From Marinobacter halotolerans (GTDB lineage Bacteria; Pseudomonadota; Gammaproteobacteria; Pseudomonadales; Oleiphilaceae), in the NCBI RefSeq assembly GCF_008795985.1, contig NZ_VMHP01000002.1:682001-746000 (forward strand): a stretch of DNA of 64,000 nt, written 5' to 3'. How positions within the stretch are numbered: the first letter of the stretch is position 1; every line of letters starts with the position of its first letter. The position numbers and the translations under genes are program-made. Below, piece after piece: positions 30,004 to 40,066 of this stretch. The notes under the pieces are model-generated. The model saw nothing but the letters and a program-made list of their open reading frames with translations, was not told the DNA's origin and searched no databases.

Positions 30004-31320
30004 ATGACAAATCGGAGCAACACAAAGGGCGGCGCACTATCGCTGCTGGTAGCGTTTATTCTGTCGCTGCTGGCCGTTCCTGCTGCTGCCAACGAGCTGC
30101 TTATCCGGATCACCGAAGGTGCCGAGTCGGCCATTCCCATTGCCGTGGTGCCTTTTGCCGAATCCGGCCAGATGCCCGCTGGTGACAAGATCTCCAGCAT
30201 TATCCGCAGCGACCTGCGGCTGAGCGGAGAGTTTGACCCGCTGGCACCGGAGAAGATGCTCAGCCTGCCATCCAGCGGCGACGACGTGTTCTTCCGGGAC
30301 TGGCGGTTGCTGGGCCAGCGTTATGTGCTGGTTGGGCAGGTGACCAGCACTGGCGGTACACTGCAGGCCCGTTACGAGCTTTACGATGTCAGCCAGGAAA
30401 AAAGACTGGTCGGTGCCACCGCCTCGGCGCCACAGTCGGCCTCAAGAACACTGGCCCACCACATCAGTGACCGCATTTATGAAGCCATTACCGGTGTCCC
30501 CGGCGTGTTTTCCACAAAGCTTGCCTACGTCACCCTTGAACGCAGTCAGGCAGGGTCCAGATATCGGCTGAACGTCAGTGACGTCGACGGTAAGCGGGCC
30601 ACGGTCCGTCTTGAAAGTGACGAGCCCATCCTGTCCCCGGCCTGGTCGCCGGATGGCAAGAAGCTTGCCTATGTGTCTTTTGAGACCGGAAAACCCGCCA
30701 TCTACGTTCATGAACTGGGTTCGGGTAAGCGGGAACGGGTTGCCGATTTCCGCGGGCTGAATTCAGCGCCGGCCTGGTCGGGTGATGGGCGTTCCTTGTT
30801 GATGACCCTGTCCAAGGATGGCAATGCCGAAATCTACCGGATGAATCTGGCCAGTGGTGAGCTGAAGCGCCTGACCAATCACTGGGCGATTGATACCGAA
30901 GCCAACTGGGACCACGGCGGTAACGGCTTTTTCTTCACCTCGGATCGCTCCGGTGGCCCGCAGATCTATCACAAGGCCAGTGAAAGCGCCGAGCCCCGTC
31001 GGATAACCTTCGGTAGCCGCTACAACGCGCGTCCCCGTTCTGATTCCGATGGTGAATATGTGTACTATGTTCACCAGCGTGAGGGATCGTTCCACATTGC
31101 CCGGACCAATCTTGAAACCGGCAACGAGACCATTCTGACGCGCACCGGATCCGATGAATCACCCAGTCTGGCGCCCAATGACCAGATGCTGATATACGCA
31201 ACAAAAAAAGGCGAAGACAGTGTACTGACCGTCATCTCCGCGAACGGCGGATCAGCGTATAGTCTGCCTGCATCCCGTGGTGATGTCCGTGAACCGGCCT
31301 GGTCGCCGATCCTCCGATAG
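30004..31320 (+). CDS. tolB: TolB, periplasmic Tol-Pal protein
   Basis: Periplasmic partner of Pal and TolA. From the ATG at 30004 the protein has 438 residues: a signal peptide ending in VPAAA before NELL, an N-terminal domain with VVPF and RSDLRLSGEFDPL, and a six-bladed beta propeller with repeated SPAWSPDGKKLAYVS-like strands. The frame is open to 29977, but that leaves a start before the signal peptide without purpose. Confidence 0.97.
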   Translation: MTNRSNTKGGALSLLVAFILSLLAVPAAANELLIRITEGAESAIPIAVVPFAESGQMPAGDKISSIIRSDLRLSGEFDPLAPEKMLSLPSSGDDVFFRDWRLLGQRYVLVGQVTSTGGTLQARYELYDVSQEKRLVGATASAPQSASRTLAHHISDRIYEAITGVPGVFSTKLAYVTLERSQAGSRYRLNVSDVDGKRATVRLESDEPILSPAWSPDGKKLAYVSFETGKPAIYVHELGSGKRERVADFRGLNSAPAWSGDGRSLLMTLSKDGNAEIYRMNLASGELKRLTNHWAIDTEANWDHGGNGFFFTSDRSGGPQIYHKASESAEPRRITFGSRYNARPRSDSDGEYVYYVHQREGSFHIARTNLETGNETILTRTGSDESPSLAPNDQMLIYATKKGEDSVLTVISANGGSAYSLPASRGDVREPAWSPILR

Positions 31321-31381
31321 CGGCCGTGCCGCCTCGGCTTATTGCTAGCAACAGAAGACACTCAAACGAAAGGGTAAAGAT

Positions 31382-31963
31382 ATGAAACTGACAGCAACAC
31401 ACAAAGCACTGGCACTGGTTTTTTCATTCGGCCTGATGGCTGGTTGCAGCAGCACCGGCGACACCATGGGCGACGATGGAAGCATGGGTGGCACTGGCGG
31501 AACCTCTGGCCAGGAAAGCGGCACCACCGTGTTTGGCGGTGAAGACGGAAGCGGCGTGTCCTCCTCCGAGATGACCGAGCAGCAGCGTCGCGAAGCCGAA
31601 GCCCGTGCGGAAAGGGCTCAAGAGCAGGCCATGCGCGAAGTCACCACTTTCTACTTTGATTTCGATACCGCTGAAATCAAGCCGGAAGCTCGTGATGTGC
31701 TGGTTGCCCATGCCCGTTTCCTGCAGGCCAACCCGGACCAGAACGTGAGAATTGAAGGCCATGCCGACGAGCGTGGCACCAAGGAATACAACCTGGCCCT
31801 GGGCGAGCGTCGTGCCAATGCGGTTCAGCGTTTTCTTATCGTCAACGGTGCGGCCCGCGGCCAGACTGAAACCGTCAGCTACGGCGAAGAGAAGCCCGCT
31901 GTACTGGGTTCCGGCGAGAGCGTCTGGGCCCAGAACCGTCGTGTTGAACTGATCTTCCAATAA
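31382..31963 (+). CDS. pal: Pal, peptidoglycan-associated lipoprotein
   Basis: Outer-membrane lipoprotein that binds peptidoglycan and TolB. The 193-residue protein has a lipobox LMAGC with the acylated Cys22, a Gly/Ser/Thr-rich linker to about residue 65 and a C-terminal OmpA-like domain (TFYFDFDTAEIKPEARDVL, EGHADERGTKEYNLALGERRA) with the diaminopimelate-binding Asp and Arg. Confidence 0.97.
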   Translation: MKLTATHKALALVFSFGLMAGCSSTGDTMGDDGSMGGTGGTSGQESGTTVFGGEDGSGVSSSEMTEQQRREAEARAERAQEQAMREVTTFYFDFDTAEIKPEARDVLVAHARFLQANPDQNVRIEGHADERGTKEYNLALGERRANAVQRFLIVNGAARGQTETVSYGEEKPAVLGSGESVWAQNRRVELIFQ

Positions 31964-31969
31964 CAGGCA

Positions 31970-32713
31970 ATGATCATGAGGAAATCTCTCATGGCGGCCC
32001 TGCTGACCTCGCTGGCATTCATGCCAGTGGGGTCAGCGCTGGCCCAGTCGGGCGGCTCGGGCAGCCAGGCTAACGCCGAATTGTTTTATATGATCCAGCA
32101 ACTGCAGGGCGAAGTGCGCCGTTTGCAGGGCAGGGTTGAAGAGCAGGGTCACCAGATCGAGCGCCTGACGGAACAGGCGCGTGATCGCTATATCGATCTG
32201 GACCAACGCATTCTCGATTTGTCGGCGAAAGTGTCAGAAGCTGACAAGCCTGCAACTGCCGCATCGGCAGAACAGGGCGGCGCCCAGGGGCAGCCTCAAC
32301 CGGTAAAGCAGAAAGAGTATCGCGCGCCCACCGCTGAAGAAAAGAAAGCCTACGACACCATCCAGACGCTCATTCGTGAAGAGAAAAAGTTCAACGAGGC
32401 CATAAACGCCCTGTACGACTTTATCGACCGCTACGATGAGGGCGACCTGACCGTCAACGCCTATTACTGGTTGGGCGAGGTTTATCTGGCCGAAGACCAG
32501 CTGGAGCAGGCGAAGCAGGCGTTCACCATTGTGGCAACCCGTTTTGGCGATCACCGCAAGGCGCCGGATGCCGTCTACAAGCTGGGCGTGACCCTTGACC
32601 GGCTGGGTGAGACCGCCGAAGCCAAGCGTCGGATGGAGTCGGTTGTCCGCAAATACCCGGACAGCAATGCCGCCTCATTGGCTAAAAGCTATCTTGACGG
32701 TAAAAGGGGTTGA
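31970..32713 (+). CDS. cpoB: CpoB (YbgF), division coordinator
   Basis: Periplasmic protein linking Tol-Pal to PBP1B during constriction. The 247-residue protein has a signal peptide ending in SALAQ, an N-terminal trimeric coiled coil (ELFYMIQQLQGEVRRLQGRVEEQ, about 40-95), a Gln/Pro linker and TPR repeats (YDTIQTLIREEKKFNEAI, VNAYYWLGEVYLAE, DAVYKLGVTLDRLGE). A second ATG at 31976 is equally possible. The tRNA-Lys promoter begins within its stop region. Confidence 0.95.
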   Translation: MIMRKSLMAALLTSLAFMPVGSALAQSGGSGSQANAELFYMIQQLQGEVRRLQGRVEEQGHQIERLTEQARDRYIDLDQRILDLSAKVSEADKPATAASAEQGGAQGQPQPVKQKEYRAPTAEEKKAYDTIQTLIREEKKFNEAINALYDFIDRYDEGDLTVNAYYWLGEVYLAEDQLEQAKQAFTIVATRFGDHRKAPDAVYKLGVTLDRLGETAEAKRRMESVVRKYPDSNAASLAKSYLDGKRG

Positions 32714-32737
32714 TCGGCGCGTAAAAATCATTACTAT
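32710..32737 (+). promoter_or_regulatory. promoter of the tRNA-Lys pair
   Basis: A -35 TTGATC at 32710-32715 overlapping the cpoB stop, a 16-bp spacer and a -10 TACTAT at 32732-32737, followed by a GC-rich discriminator (GCGCC). This is the layout expected of a stringently controlled stable-RNA promoter. Confidence 0.6.
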
Positions 32738-32750
32738 ATGCGCCTCGTTT

Positions 32751-32826
32751 GGGTCGTTAGCTCAGTTGGTAGAGCAGTTGGCTTTTAACCAATTGGTCGA
32801 AGGTTCGAATCCTTCACGACCCACCA
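32751..32826 (+). tRNA. tRNA-Lys(UUU), copy 1
   Basis: A 76-nt cloverleaf with encoded CCA. Acceptor arms GGGTCGT/ACGACCC, D arm GCTC..GAGC, anticodon stem GTTGG/CCAAT around CTTTTAA (anticodon TTT) and the T arm GAAGG-TTCGAAT-CCTTC are all present. It is the first of two identical genes. Confidence 0.97.
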
Positions 32827-32915
32827 AATCCGAAAATGAGCTGGTGGTTGTCATTGTCAGTTCATTCAGATTTTCCGGGCTCAGGCTTCGCCGGTTCAGG
32901 AAATCTACCAGTTAT

Positions 32916-32991
32916 GGGTCGTTAGCTCAGTTGGTAGAGCAGTTGGCTTTTAACCAATTGGTCGAAGGTTCGAATCCTTCACGACCCACCA
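32916..32991 (+). tRNA. tRNA-Lys(UUU), copy 2
   Basis: Identical over all 76 nt to the copy at 32751, including the encoded CCA, and separated from it by 89 nt. It shares the upstream promoter and is followed by a strong terminator, so both are probably processed from one transcript. Confidence 0.97.
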
Positions 32992-33024
32992 ACGAAAAGG
33001 GAAGCCCACAGCTTCCTGAACGAA

Positions 33025-33049
33025 AAGAGCCTTCGGGCTCTTTTTTTTT
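33025..33049 (+). terminator. terminator of the tRNA-Lys unit
   Basis: AGAGCC-TTCG-GGCTCT, a 6-bp stem with a stable UUCG tetraloop, followed by nine consecutive T residues. This is a textbook intrinsic terminator 34 nt after the second tRNA. Confidence 0.92.
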
Positions 33050-33186
33050 GCCTGAATGATCATACATTGTACGTAGGCCACCGTAACAAAGACTGAAGGG
33101 TTGCGGTTGCAGGAATGTGACGCTGCCATGAAACTCCGGGCCAGAGTGATATACTTTTTCCAGCCCGACACCACCGAGACGTTGTA

Positions 33187-34248
33187 ATGACACGAGCTGT
33201 AGACCGAATTCTGGTGCAGGAACACCTTGCACACCGCGCAGAGCCCAAGCCTTTGAGCGACAGTGAAAAATCCGATCTTGAAACCCTCATCAAAAACGCC
33301 CTCAAGGCCGAGGACGCGGTGCTGGTCGCGCACTACTACACGGATCCGGATATCCAGCGCCTGGCAGAGGAAACCGGCGGCTGCGTTGCCGATTCCCTGG
33401 AAATGGCGCGTTTTGGTAACCAGCACAAAGCCTCGACCGTGGTGGTTGCCGGTGTGAAGTTCATGGGCGAGACCGCCAAGATTCTGAATCCGGAAAAGCG
33501 GGTGCTGATGCCGACCCTGGAAGCCACCTGCTCACTGGATATTGGCTGCCCCGCTGACGAATTCACGCGATTCTGTGACGAACATTCTGACCGCACGGTG
33601 GTGGTATATGCCAACACCTCTGCCGCTGTAAAGGCCCGGGCTGACTGGGTGGTTACCTCCAGCTGCGCCCAGGCGATTGTGGAGTCACTGGACGCCAGAG
33701 GCGAAAAGATCCTGTGGGCGCCGGACAAACACCTGGGCCACTACGTGCAGAAAACCACCGGCGCGGACATGCTGTTATGGGATGGATCCTGCATTGTGCA
33801 CGAGGAGTTCAAATCCCGGGGCCTGGAGGATCTGAAAGCGCTTTATCCGGATGCCGCCGTGCTGGTTCACCCAGAGTCTCCGGACGCGGTGGTCGAAATG
33901 GCCGATGTGGTCGGGTCTACCTCCCAGCTGATCCATGCGGTTCAGACGATGCCCAACGAGCAGTTCATCGTGGCCACCGATAACGGCATTTTTTACAAGA
34001 TGCAGCAGCTGGCGCCCAATAAGACGTTGATAGAAGCGCCGACGGCCGGCAATGGCGCGACCTGTCGCAGCTGCGCCCACTGTCCTTGGATGGCCATGAA
34101 CGGTTTGGAAAACCTGCTTCGGGTGATAGAGCAGGGTGATCAGGAAGTTCACGTTGATCCGGAACTCCGGGAGAAGGCTCTCAAGCCCCTTGAGCGGATG
34201 CTGGGCTTTACTGCCAACATGAACCTCAAGGCCGCTGGCAACGCCTGA
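33187..34248 (+). CDS. nadA: quinolinate synthase A
   Basis: Iron-sulfur enzyme condensing iminoaspartate with dihydroxyacetone phosphate to quinolinate in NAD synthesis. The 353-residue protein has the substrate-binding [19 protein letters not shown] segment and conserved cysteines in [21 protein letters not shown] and [13 protein letters not shown] that provide the three 4Fe-4S ligands. Size fits the E. coli type. It converges with bepA, 4 nt apart. Confidence 0.96.
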   Translation: MTRAVDRILVQEHLAHRAEPKPLSDSEKSDLETLIKNALKAEDAVLVAHYYTDPDIQRLAEETGGCVADSLEMARFGNQHKASTVVVAGVKFMGETAKILNPEKRVLMPTLEATCSLDIGCPADEFTRFCDEHSDRTVVVYANTSAAVKARADWVVTSSCAQAIVESLDARGEKILWAPDKHLGHYVQKTTGADMLLWDGSCIVHEEFKSRGLEDLKALYPDAAVLVHPESPDAVVEMADVVGSTSQLIHAVQTMPNEQFIVATDNGIFYKMQQLAPNKTLIEAPTAGNGATCRSCAHCPWMAMNGLENLLRVIEQGDQEVHVDPELREKALKPLERMLGFTANMNLKAAGNA

Positions 34249-34252
34249 GCCG

Positions 34253-35734
34253 TCAGCTCTTGCGCTTGTTCGCCAGGGCTGTTGATACCTGTGACAATCT
34301 CTCTGTTACAACCTGCCGCGTGGGCGTTCCCGGCGGCAGTTTTTCCTGGGCCTGGCGAAGCTGTCGTTCAGCGGCCTCAAGGTCTCCCATCAGAATGTTG
34401 TACTCGGCCCGGGCCCGGTGAACCCCGACGATGTTCCGTGCCATGCCTTCCGCTTCCGCCAACTGAAGCCAGAGGTGCTCACGGCCCGGCAATTGCCGGG
34501 TCAGCTGCTTGAGCCGTTCGGCGGCCTTTTCCGCATTGCCCGCCTTGATTTCAATCGTCGCCAGCTTCTCGGTGATGGGATAATTGCCGGGGTTTTTCTC
34601 CAGGGCTGTCAGCATCATCTGCCGCGCCTCCTGATATTGCTCCTGTTCCACCAAAGCTTCGGCCAGCGTGACAAGGTAGGTGATCCGTCCCGGATTGCGG
34701 TCCAGAAGCTTGCGAAGCTCGGTTTCCGCCTCAGCGGGTTGGCTGTTCCGGAGCAGGGCAACCGCCAGACCGTACTGCAATGAGCTTCCGTTTTCCGGCG
34801 TTGCCTGCTCAAGATCACTGCGGAAGGTGTTAACGGCAACGTCGGCGGAACGGGCATAGCGGACCTGCAGTCGGGCGCGTACCAAGTGGTATTCCAGCGA
34901 ATCCTCATAGCTGGATTCCGGGTATTGCTTGGCCCGGCTCATGGTATCCGACACCCGGCTCTGGGTGAGCGGGTGGGTGGACAGATATTCCGGAACCTGA
35001 TTTCCCTGAAGCCGGTTCTGTCGCATCATGATCTGGAACATTTCCGGCATGCCTTCCGGGTCCAGGCCCGCGTTTGCCAGAATTTCCAGGCCTACCCGGT
35101 CAGCCTCCTGCTCGTGACTCCGGCTATAGGCCAGCATGTTCTGTACGGCCATGGCCTGGGTGCCGGCGATCGCCGCAATGCCGATATCCGACTGGGTGAC
35201 CGCCGTCAGCACGATCCCCGCCAGCATTCCCGCAATCTGCAGAGGGGCGCTCATTTTCTGTTGCTCCAGCCGGCGGGCAAAATGTCGCTGGCTCAGGTGG
35301 GCAAGCTCGTGGGCCATCACCGAGGCGAATTGCTGCTCGGTCTCGGCGTTCAGGAACAGGCCGCCGTTCACGCCCACAATGTTGCCCGGCACCGCGAAGG
35401 CGTTTATCGCCGGGCTGTCGATCAGGGCAAGCGTCAGGTCGGGGCTTTCCAGCGGGGTGAACGGCACCAGCCGGTAGGTTATGGCGCTCAGATAACTGTA
35501 TACCAGCGGGTCCTCGATCTGGTCGGCAGAGCGGCGGATCGAGATCATCACCTGGCGGCCAATGTCGTTTTCCTGCTGTTCAGAAATCAGACCGCCACCC
35601 ACGCCGCCAATGCTTGGCAGCGGTGCTTCTCCCGGCGACTGCCCGCTGGCCGGGGTGGCGACCAGAAGGACGCAGGCCAGGCTCGCGCAGAGAACACGGG
35701 CAAGGGACTTGGGGAAAAACAGGCGGTGATTCAT
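34253..35734 (-). CDS. bepA: BepA/YfgC-type periplasmic M48 metalloprotease
   Basis: Periplasmic chaperone/protease for outer membrane protein assembly (LptD, BamA quality control). The 493-residue protein has a signal peptide ending in PASG, the zinc-protease HELAH at residues 142-146 with the downstream EQEADRVG glutamate, and a C-terminal TPR solenoid (about 300-480). It is divergent from the TusA-like gene across 104 bp. Confidence 0.93.
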   Translation of the reverse strand: MNHRLFFPKSLARVLCASLACVLLVATPASGQSPGEAPLPSIGGVGGGLISEQQENDIGRQVMISIRRSADQIEDPLVYSYLSAITYRLVPFTPLESPDLTLALIDSPAINAFAVPGNIVGVNGGLFLNAETEQQFASVMAHELAHLSQRHFARRLEQQKMSAPLQIAGMLAGIVLTAVTQSDIGIAAIAGTQAMAVQNMLAYSRSHEQEADRVGLEILANAGLDPEGMPEMFQIMMRQNRLQGNQVPEYLSTHPLTQSRVSDTMSRAKQYPESSYEDSLEYHLVRARLQVRYARSADVAVNTFRSDLEQATPENGSSLQYGLAVALLRNSQPAEAETELRKLLDRNPGRITYLVTLAEALVEQEQYQEARQMMLTALEKNPGNYPITEKLATIEIKAGNAEKAAERLKQLTRQLPGREHLWLQLAEAEGMARNIVGVHRARAEYNILMGDLEAAERQLRQAQEKLPPGTPTRQVVTERLSQVSTALANKRKS

Positions 35735-35838
35735 GGCTCTGGGGCACTCACTGGTCTGATACTATGATGGTGCATTAAATTGGTTCCGGCGGCATAATGC
35801 TCGCCTTTCAGTCTATTTGATTCTGGTGCTTCTTCCCT

Positions 35839-36066
35839 ATGACAGATCGTACTCTGGATACCACCGGGCTGCGCTGTCCGATGCCGCTTCTGAAAACGAA
35901 ACTGGAGCTCAACGGCATGGCGGCCGGCGACGTGCTTCTGGTTATCGCTTCTGATCCCGGTTCCGCCAGGGATATTCCGGCATACCTGTCGTTGACCCGC
36001 CACGAGCTGGTCAGTTCCTCGGAAGAGGGAGGCCAGTATACGTTTATGATAAAGTGCGCCGGTTAA
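35839..36066 (+). CDS. TusA-family sulfurtransferase
   Basis: A 75-residue SirA/TusA-like protein with the sulfur-carrying cysteine in the CPMPLL motif (Cys13). TusA proteins relay persulfide sulfur for tRNA thiolation or sulfur metabolism. This copy lies beside a PerM-type permease, a common pairing in gammaproteobacteria, so it may be a paralogue rather than the tRNA-thiolation TusA. The next gene starts about 30 nt later. Confidence 0.9.
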   Translation: MTDRTLDTTGLRCPMPLLKTKLELNGMAAGDVLLVIASDPGSARDIPAYLSLTRHELVSSSEEGGQYTFMIKCAG

Positions 36067-36096
36067 GTCCACGTTGTCAGTCTTTCGGAGTCATTG

Positions 36097-37176
36097 ATGA
36101 TCAAAATATTACGTGGTCTTGCCCACAAATACTTTTCAGATGAAGAAGCCGTCATACTTTTCCTCATTCTGGTGCTGGGCACGGTATTCATCATCCTGTT
36201 CGGCGCCATGCTGGCGCCTGCCATCGCGGCGGTGATTGTCGCCTTTATTCTGCAGGGCCTGGTTACCAAGCTGAATCGTGTTGGCGTGCCTGAGGTCGTT
36301 TCGATCATCGGCGTATTTCTGGTGTTTCTCGGGCTCCTGATAGGCTTCCTGTTTGGCCTTTTGCCTCTGATCTGGGGTCAGGTTACCTCCCTCGCCGGCG
36401 AAGCGCCGCGGATATTCCGCGAGCTGCAGACCTACCTGGAACTGCTGCCCCAACAGTATCCGACGCTGATCTCCATGGAAGGTATCAACACAATCTACAA
36501 TCAGGTCACCACAGAGGCCGGCCGGATTACCCAGTGGCTGGTTTCGTTCTCCCTCGAGAGTATTCCCGATGTGGTTGCCCTGCTTATCTATATGGTGCTC
36601 TTGCCCATCCTGGTCTTTTTCTTCCTGAAGGATCGCAAGGTACTGCTGGGCTCCATTGCCCGGTTGCTGCCGCCCCAGCGCCCCATGATGGTCAAGATCT
36701 GGAATGAGGTAAATCTTCAGTGTGCCAATTATGTCCGGGGCAAAGCGGTTGAAATCCTGATCGTTGGCGGTGTCACCTACGTTGCCTTCAAGTTCCTGGG
36801 TGTGCCCTACGCTGCGTTGCTTTCTCTTATGGTGGGGCTGAGCGTGGTCATTCCCTATATCGGGGCGGCGGTGGTCACCATTCCCGTTGCCATGATCGCA
36901 TTGTTCGCGTTTGGCTGGGGCAGCCAGTTCATCTGGGTCATGGTGATCTACGGTATTATCCAGGCGCTGGACGGTAACGTGCTGGTGCCATTGTTGTTCT
37001 CGGAAGTAAACAACCTGCACCCGGTGGCCATTATCATTGCGGTGTTGTTCTTCGGAGGCATCTGGGGTCTGTGGGGTGTATTCTTTGCGATCCCGCTTGC
37101 TACCATGCTCAAAGCGGTGTTTGCCGCGTGGCCGGTAAACGGTCATCAAACAACGGGGCCAACTGAACAGGCCTGA
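36097..37176 (+). CDS. AI-2E family transporter (PerM-like)
   Basis: A 359-residue inner membrane protein with about eight hydrophobic segments, including a helix pair at about 20-85, a cytoplasmic/periplasmic middle part around residues 105-160, and a dense cluster from 225 to the end. The LLPPQRPMMVKIWNEVNLQ and GVPYAALLSLMVGLSVVIPYIGA stretches are typical of the family (former UPF0118, PerM). Substrates are uncertain across the family. ATG at 36097 is taken; TTG one codon upstream is possible. Confidence 0.9.
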   Translation: MIKILRGLAHKYFSDEEAVILFLILVLGTVFIILFGAMLAPAIAAVIVAFILQGLVTKLNRVGVPEVVSIIGVFLVFLGLLIGFLFGLLPLIWGQVTSLAGEAPRIFRELQTYLELLPQQYPTLISMEGINTIYNQVTTEAGRITQWLVSFSLESIPDVVALLIYMVLLPILVFFFLKDRKVLLGSIARLLPPQRPMMVKIWNEVNLQCANYVRGKAVEILIVGGVTYVAFKFLGVPYAALLSLMVGLSVVIPYIGAAVVTIPVAMIALFAFGWGSQFIWVMVIYGIIQALDGNVLVPLLFSEVNNLHPVAIIIAVLFFGGIWGLWGVFFAIPLATMLKAVFAAWPVNGHQTTGPTEQA

Positions 37177-37246
37177 GGGCGGGTAATTCCCTTGTGTCAG
37201 TTCAAACCCGACATTACCATATCGCTTTTATTCGGACGGAGCTTTT

Positions 37247-38125
37247 ATGATTACGGGTAGCCTTGTCGCTCTGGTCACGCCCATGCACGAAGATGGAAGC
37301 GTTCACTGGGAGCATCTCGACCAGTTGATCGACTTTCACCTGAACAACGGGACTCATGGCATTGTCGCTGTCGGTACAACCGGCGAGTCTGCCACTCTGG
37401 ATCCGGACGAACATATGAGTGTGATCGGCCACATCATCAAACGGGTGAATGGTCGTATCCCGGTGATTGCCGGCACCGGCGGCAACAGCACCCGTGAGGC
37501 CATCGAGCTGACCGAAAGGGCCCACAAGCTCGGCGCCGACGCCTGCCTGCTTGTTGTGCCTTACTACAACAAGCCTACCCAGGAAGGCCTTTACCGCCAC
37601 TTCAAGACCATTGCGGAAGCCGTCCCGGGCGTCAACCAGATCCTGTACAACGTACCTGGCAGAACTGCCTGTGACATGCTTAATGAAACGGTTGAGCGCC
37701 TGGCGGACATTCCCAATATCATCGGTATCAAGGACGCCACCGGTAATATTCCCCGCGGTGCGGAACTGGTCGAGGCCGTAAAAGGCCGCCTGGTTGTCTA
37801 CAGCGGCGACGACGCCACCGCAGCCGGCCTGATGCTCGCTGGTGCCAAAGGCAATGTGTCGGTCACGGCCAACGTTGCCCCGAAGGGCATGGCGGCGCTT
37901 TGCGAAGCTGCGATTGCCGGCAACGAGGAAGAGACCGATCGCCTCAACGAATTGCTGATGCCCCTCAACCGCAAGCTCTTTCTTGAGGCCAATCCGATCC
38001 CCGTCAAATGGGCATTGCACCGTATGGGCATGATCGGGGAAGGCATCCGCCTGCCACTGACGCCGCTGAGTGAAAGATTTCACGGCGAGGTGGAAGACGC
38101 GCTTAAAGCTTCGGGCGTGCTCTGA
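37247..38125 (+). CDS. dapA: 4-hydroxy-tetrahydrodipicolinate synthase
   Basis: Condenses pyruvate with aspartate semialdehyde in lysine and diaminopimelate synthesis. The 292-residue TIM barrel shows GTTGESATL (about 43-51), the catalytic Tyr in YYNKPTQEGLYRHF (about 134) and the Schiff-base Lys in IIGIKDATGN (about 162). It is followed by bamC and purC, a conserved gammaproteobacterial order. Confidence 0.97.
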   Translation: MITGSLVALVTPMHEDGSVHWEHLDQLIDFHLNNGTHGIVAVGTTGESATLDPDEHMSVIGHIIKRVNGRIPVIAGTGGNSTREAIELTERAHKLGADACLLVVPYYNKPTQEGLYRHFKTIAEAVPGVNQILYNVPGRTACDMLNETVERLADIPNIIGIKDATGNIPRGAELVEAVKGRLVVYSGDDATAAGLMLAGAKGNVSVTANVAPKGMAALCEAAIAGNEEETDRLNELLMPLNRKLFLEANPIPVKWALHRMGMIGEGIRLPLTPLSERFHGEVEDALKASGVL

Positions 38126-38162
38126 GCCGGGCGGAAACACCTATCAAAACTGGAGTCGCCTG

Positions 38163-39275
38163 ATGGCGTTCATGTTCAGGATTAATATCCCGACATTTAG
38201 TGAGTATTCTGTTAAGAAAATCGGGCCCCTTGCGGGCCTGATGTTTGTATTGGCGGCCTCCGGCTGCAGTTTTATCGAGGATCGTACCGAACGCTATGTC
38301 GATGCGCCGGAGGGTACACCACTGAAGCTCCCGGAATCCGCCGACGAAAGCCGTTTCAGCCAGATGATGCCGGTTCGGGAAATTTCGGCGCCGGATGCCG
38401 GTCGGATGTACGTCGGCGAATTGCCGGAACCGCCGGATATGACTTCCGAAATTCTCCAGGAAAACTACGTCATTGAAGTGGTTGATGACGAAATCTGGCT
38501 TCTGGTAAACGATGTGCCCGGTCGTTTGTGGCCTGCGGTCAGTACCTGGATGGCCCAGCAGGGGCTGGGCATTGCCTACCAGAACCCCCAGCTTGGTCTG
38601 CTTCAGAGCGAACTGGTCAATTACAGTAAGCGTGCCCGGGAGTTGCTGGGGCTTCCCGACAAGCCCGCTGGTGAAGAACAGTTGCTTGCAGTGCAAGCGA
38701 AGGTCGCCCCCGGTGTTCGCAGAAAAACCACTGAAATTCAGGTGCGCACTTTCAACGCACAAAGCAACGATGTCAGCCAGCTCGTGGCCTGGAATGACAG
38801 TGCCAGCCGTTCCGAAACCGAGCTGGAGACCAGCCGCAGGTTGCTGACCGACCTGAGCGAATTCCTCAAAGCCCGGGAAGACAGCAAATCATACTCCCGT
38901 GCGGCGTTGAATATGCCCGCCGAGCCTCTGGTCAGGCTGGTGTCCGAGGACGAAGTGGCCAAGCAGATTGTGATGGATCTGGATTATGGTCGCTCCTGGG
39001 GCGAGGTTCGCCGTGCCCTGGACGAAGCGGGAATACCCGTGGTCGATCTGAACCGGGAAGAAGGCTATTTCTTCGTGGATGCCCGGCCGGATTCCGCCAG
39101 GGATTCTGGCTGGTTCCCCTGGTCGAGCGACCCCTCCGACCCGGTTCGCACCCATGACCTGATTCTGGAAGCAGGGGAAGAGAACCTGATCGTGACCGCC
39201 AGAAGAGCGCCCGAATATACCGGTGATATCCGCCCCGAGGCTTTACTGTCCAGGCTTTTCGAATATCTTTATTAA
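38163..39275 (+). CDS. bamC: BamC lipoprotein of the Bam complex
   Basis: Accessory lipoprotein of outer membrane protein assembly. From the ATG at 38163 it is 370 residues: a lipobox LAASGC with Cys35, an unstructured BamD-binding stretch with [17 protein letters not shown], then two helix-grip domains ([20 protein letters not shown] and [21 protein letters not shown]). The signal sequence is long; an ATG at 38172 would shorten it. Position between dapA and purC supports the call. Confidence 0.93.
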   Translation: MAFMFRINIPTFSEYSVKKIGPLAGLMFVLAASGCSFIEDRTERYVDAPEGTPLKLPESADESRFSQMMPVREISAPDAGRMYVGELPEPPDMTSEILQENYVIEVVDDEIWLLVNDVPGRLWPAVSTWMAQQGLGIAYQNPQLGLLQSELVNYSKRARELLGLPDKPAGEEQLLAVQAKVAPGVRRKTTEIQVRTFNAQSNDVSQLVAWNDSASRSETELETSRRLLTDLSEFLKAREDSKSYSRAALNMPAEPLVRLVSEDEVAKQIVMDLDYGRSWGEVRRALDEAGIPVVDLNREEGYFFVDARPDSARDSGWFPWSSDPSDPVRTHDLILEAGEENLIVTARRAPEYTGDIRPEALLSRLFEYLY

Positions 39276-39319
39276 GTAACAGCACTGCCCGGCGGCCCGG
39301 GCATGTCCGGAGACAAACG

Positions 39320-40033
39320 ATGGAAAAACGTGAAGAGCTATACGCGGGCAAAGCAAAATCGGTGTATCGCACCGATGATCCGGAACGGTTCGTGATGGTC
39401 TTCCGAGACGACACCTCTGCCTTTGACGGTGAAAAGAAAGAACAGCTCAACCGTAAAGGCATGGTTAACAACCGTTTCAACGCCTTCATCATGGAAAAGC
39501 TCGAGGCGGCGGGTATCCCCACGCATTTTGAAGGCCTGTTGTCAGAGACCGAATCACTGGTCAAAAAGCTCGATATGATTCCGGTGGAGTGCGTCGTTCG
39601 AAATATTTCCGCCGGCAGTCTCTGCCGTCGACTGGGGGTGGAAGAGGGCAAAACCCTGCTCCCGCCCACTTACGAACTGTTTCTGAAAAACGACGCCATG
39701 CATGATCCAATGGTGAACGAGAGCCTTGCGGTCAGTTTCGGCTGGGCCGAGGAAGCCGAACTGGCGCGGATGAAGGAACTGACCTATCAGGTCAATGATG
39801 TCCTCAAGGCGCTGTTCGAGGAAGCCGGCATGCTGCTGGTGGACTACAAGCTCGAGTTCGGCCGTGCCGGCGACCAGATCGTCCTGGGTGACGAATTCAG
39901 CCCTGACGGCTGCCGCATCTGGGATAAGGAAACCCGCAAAAAGATGGACAAGGACCGTTTCCGTCAGGGGCTTGGCGATGTGATTGAAACCTATGAAGAA
40001 GTGGGTCGCCGTCTTGGAATCCAGTTCGGCTGA
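39320..40033 (+). CDS. purC: phosphoribosylaminoimidazole-succinocarboxamide synthase
   Basis: Eighth step of purine synthesis, adding aspartate to CAIR with ATP. The 237-residue protein begins with [10 protein letters not shown] and has the [28 protein letters not shown] and [10 protein letters not shown] motifs of SAICAR synthetase. Size equals E. coli PurC. AAACG and GGAGA precede the ATG. Confidence 0.97.
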   Translation: MEKREELYAGKAKSVYRTDDPERFVMVFRDDTSAFDGEKKEQLNRKGMVNNRFNAFIMEKLEAAGIPTHFEGLLSETESLVKKLDMIPVECVVRNISAGSLCRRLGVEEGKTLLPPTYELFLKNDAMHDPMVNESLAVSFGWAEEAELARMKELTYQVNDVLKALFEEAGMLLVDYKLEFGRAGDQIVLGDEFSPDGCRIWDKETRKKMDKDRFRQGLGDVIETYEEVGRRLGIQFG

Positions 40034-40066
40034 CCACTGACTGACTATAACGGAGACAGGTATTTT

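Noticed and set aside
36094..36096. TTG start for the PerM-like gene
   Set aside because: The ATG one codon later has equally good spacing to the CGGAG site and is the stronger start codon.
39287..39303. GC-rich hairpin between bamC and purC as a terminator
   Set aside because: The stem is short and no T tract follows; the genes are probably co-transcribed.
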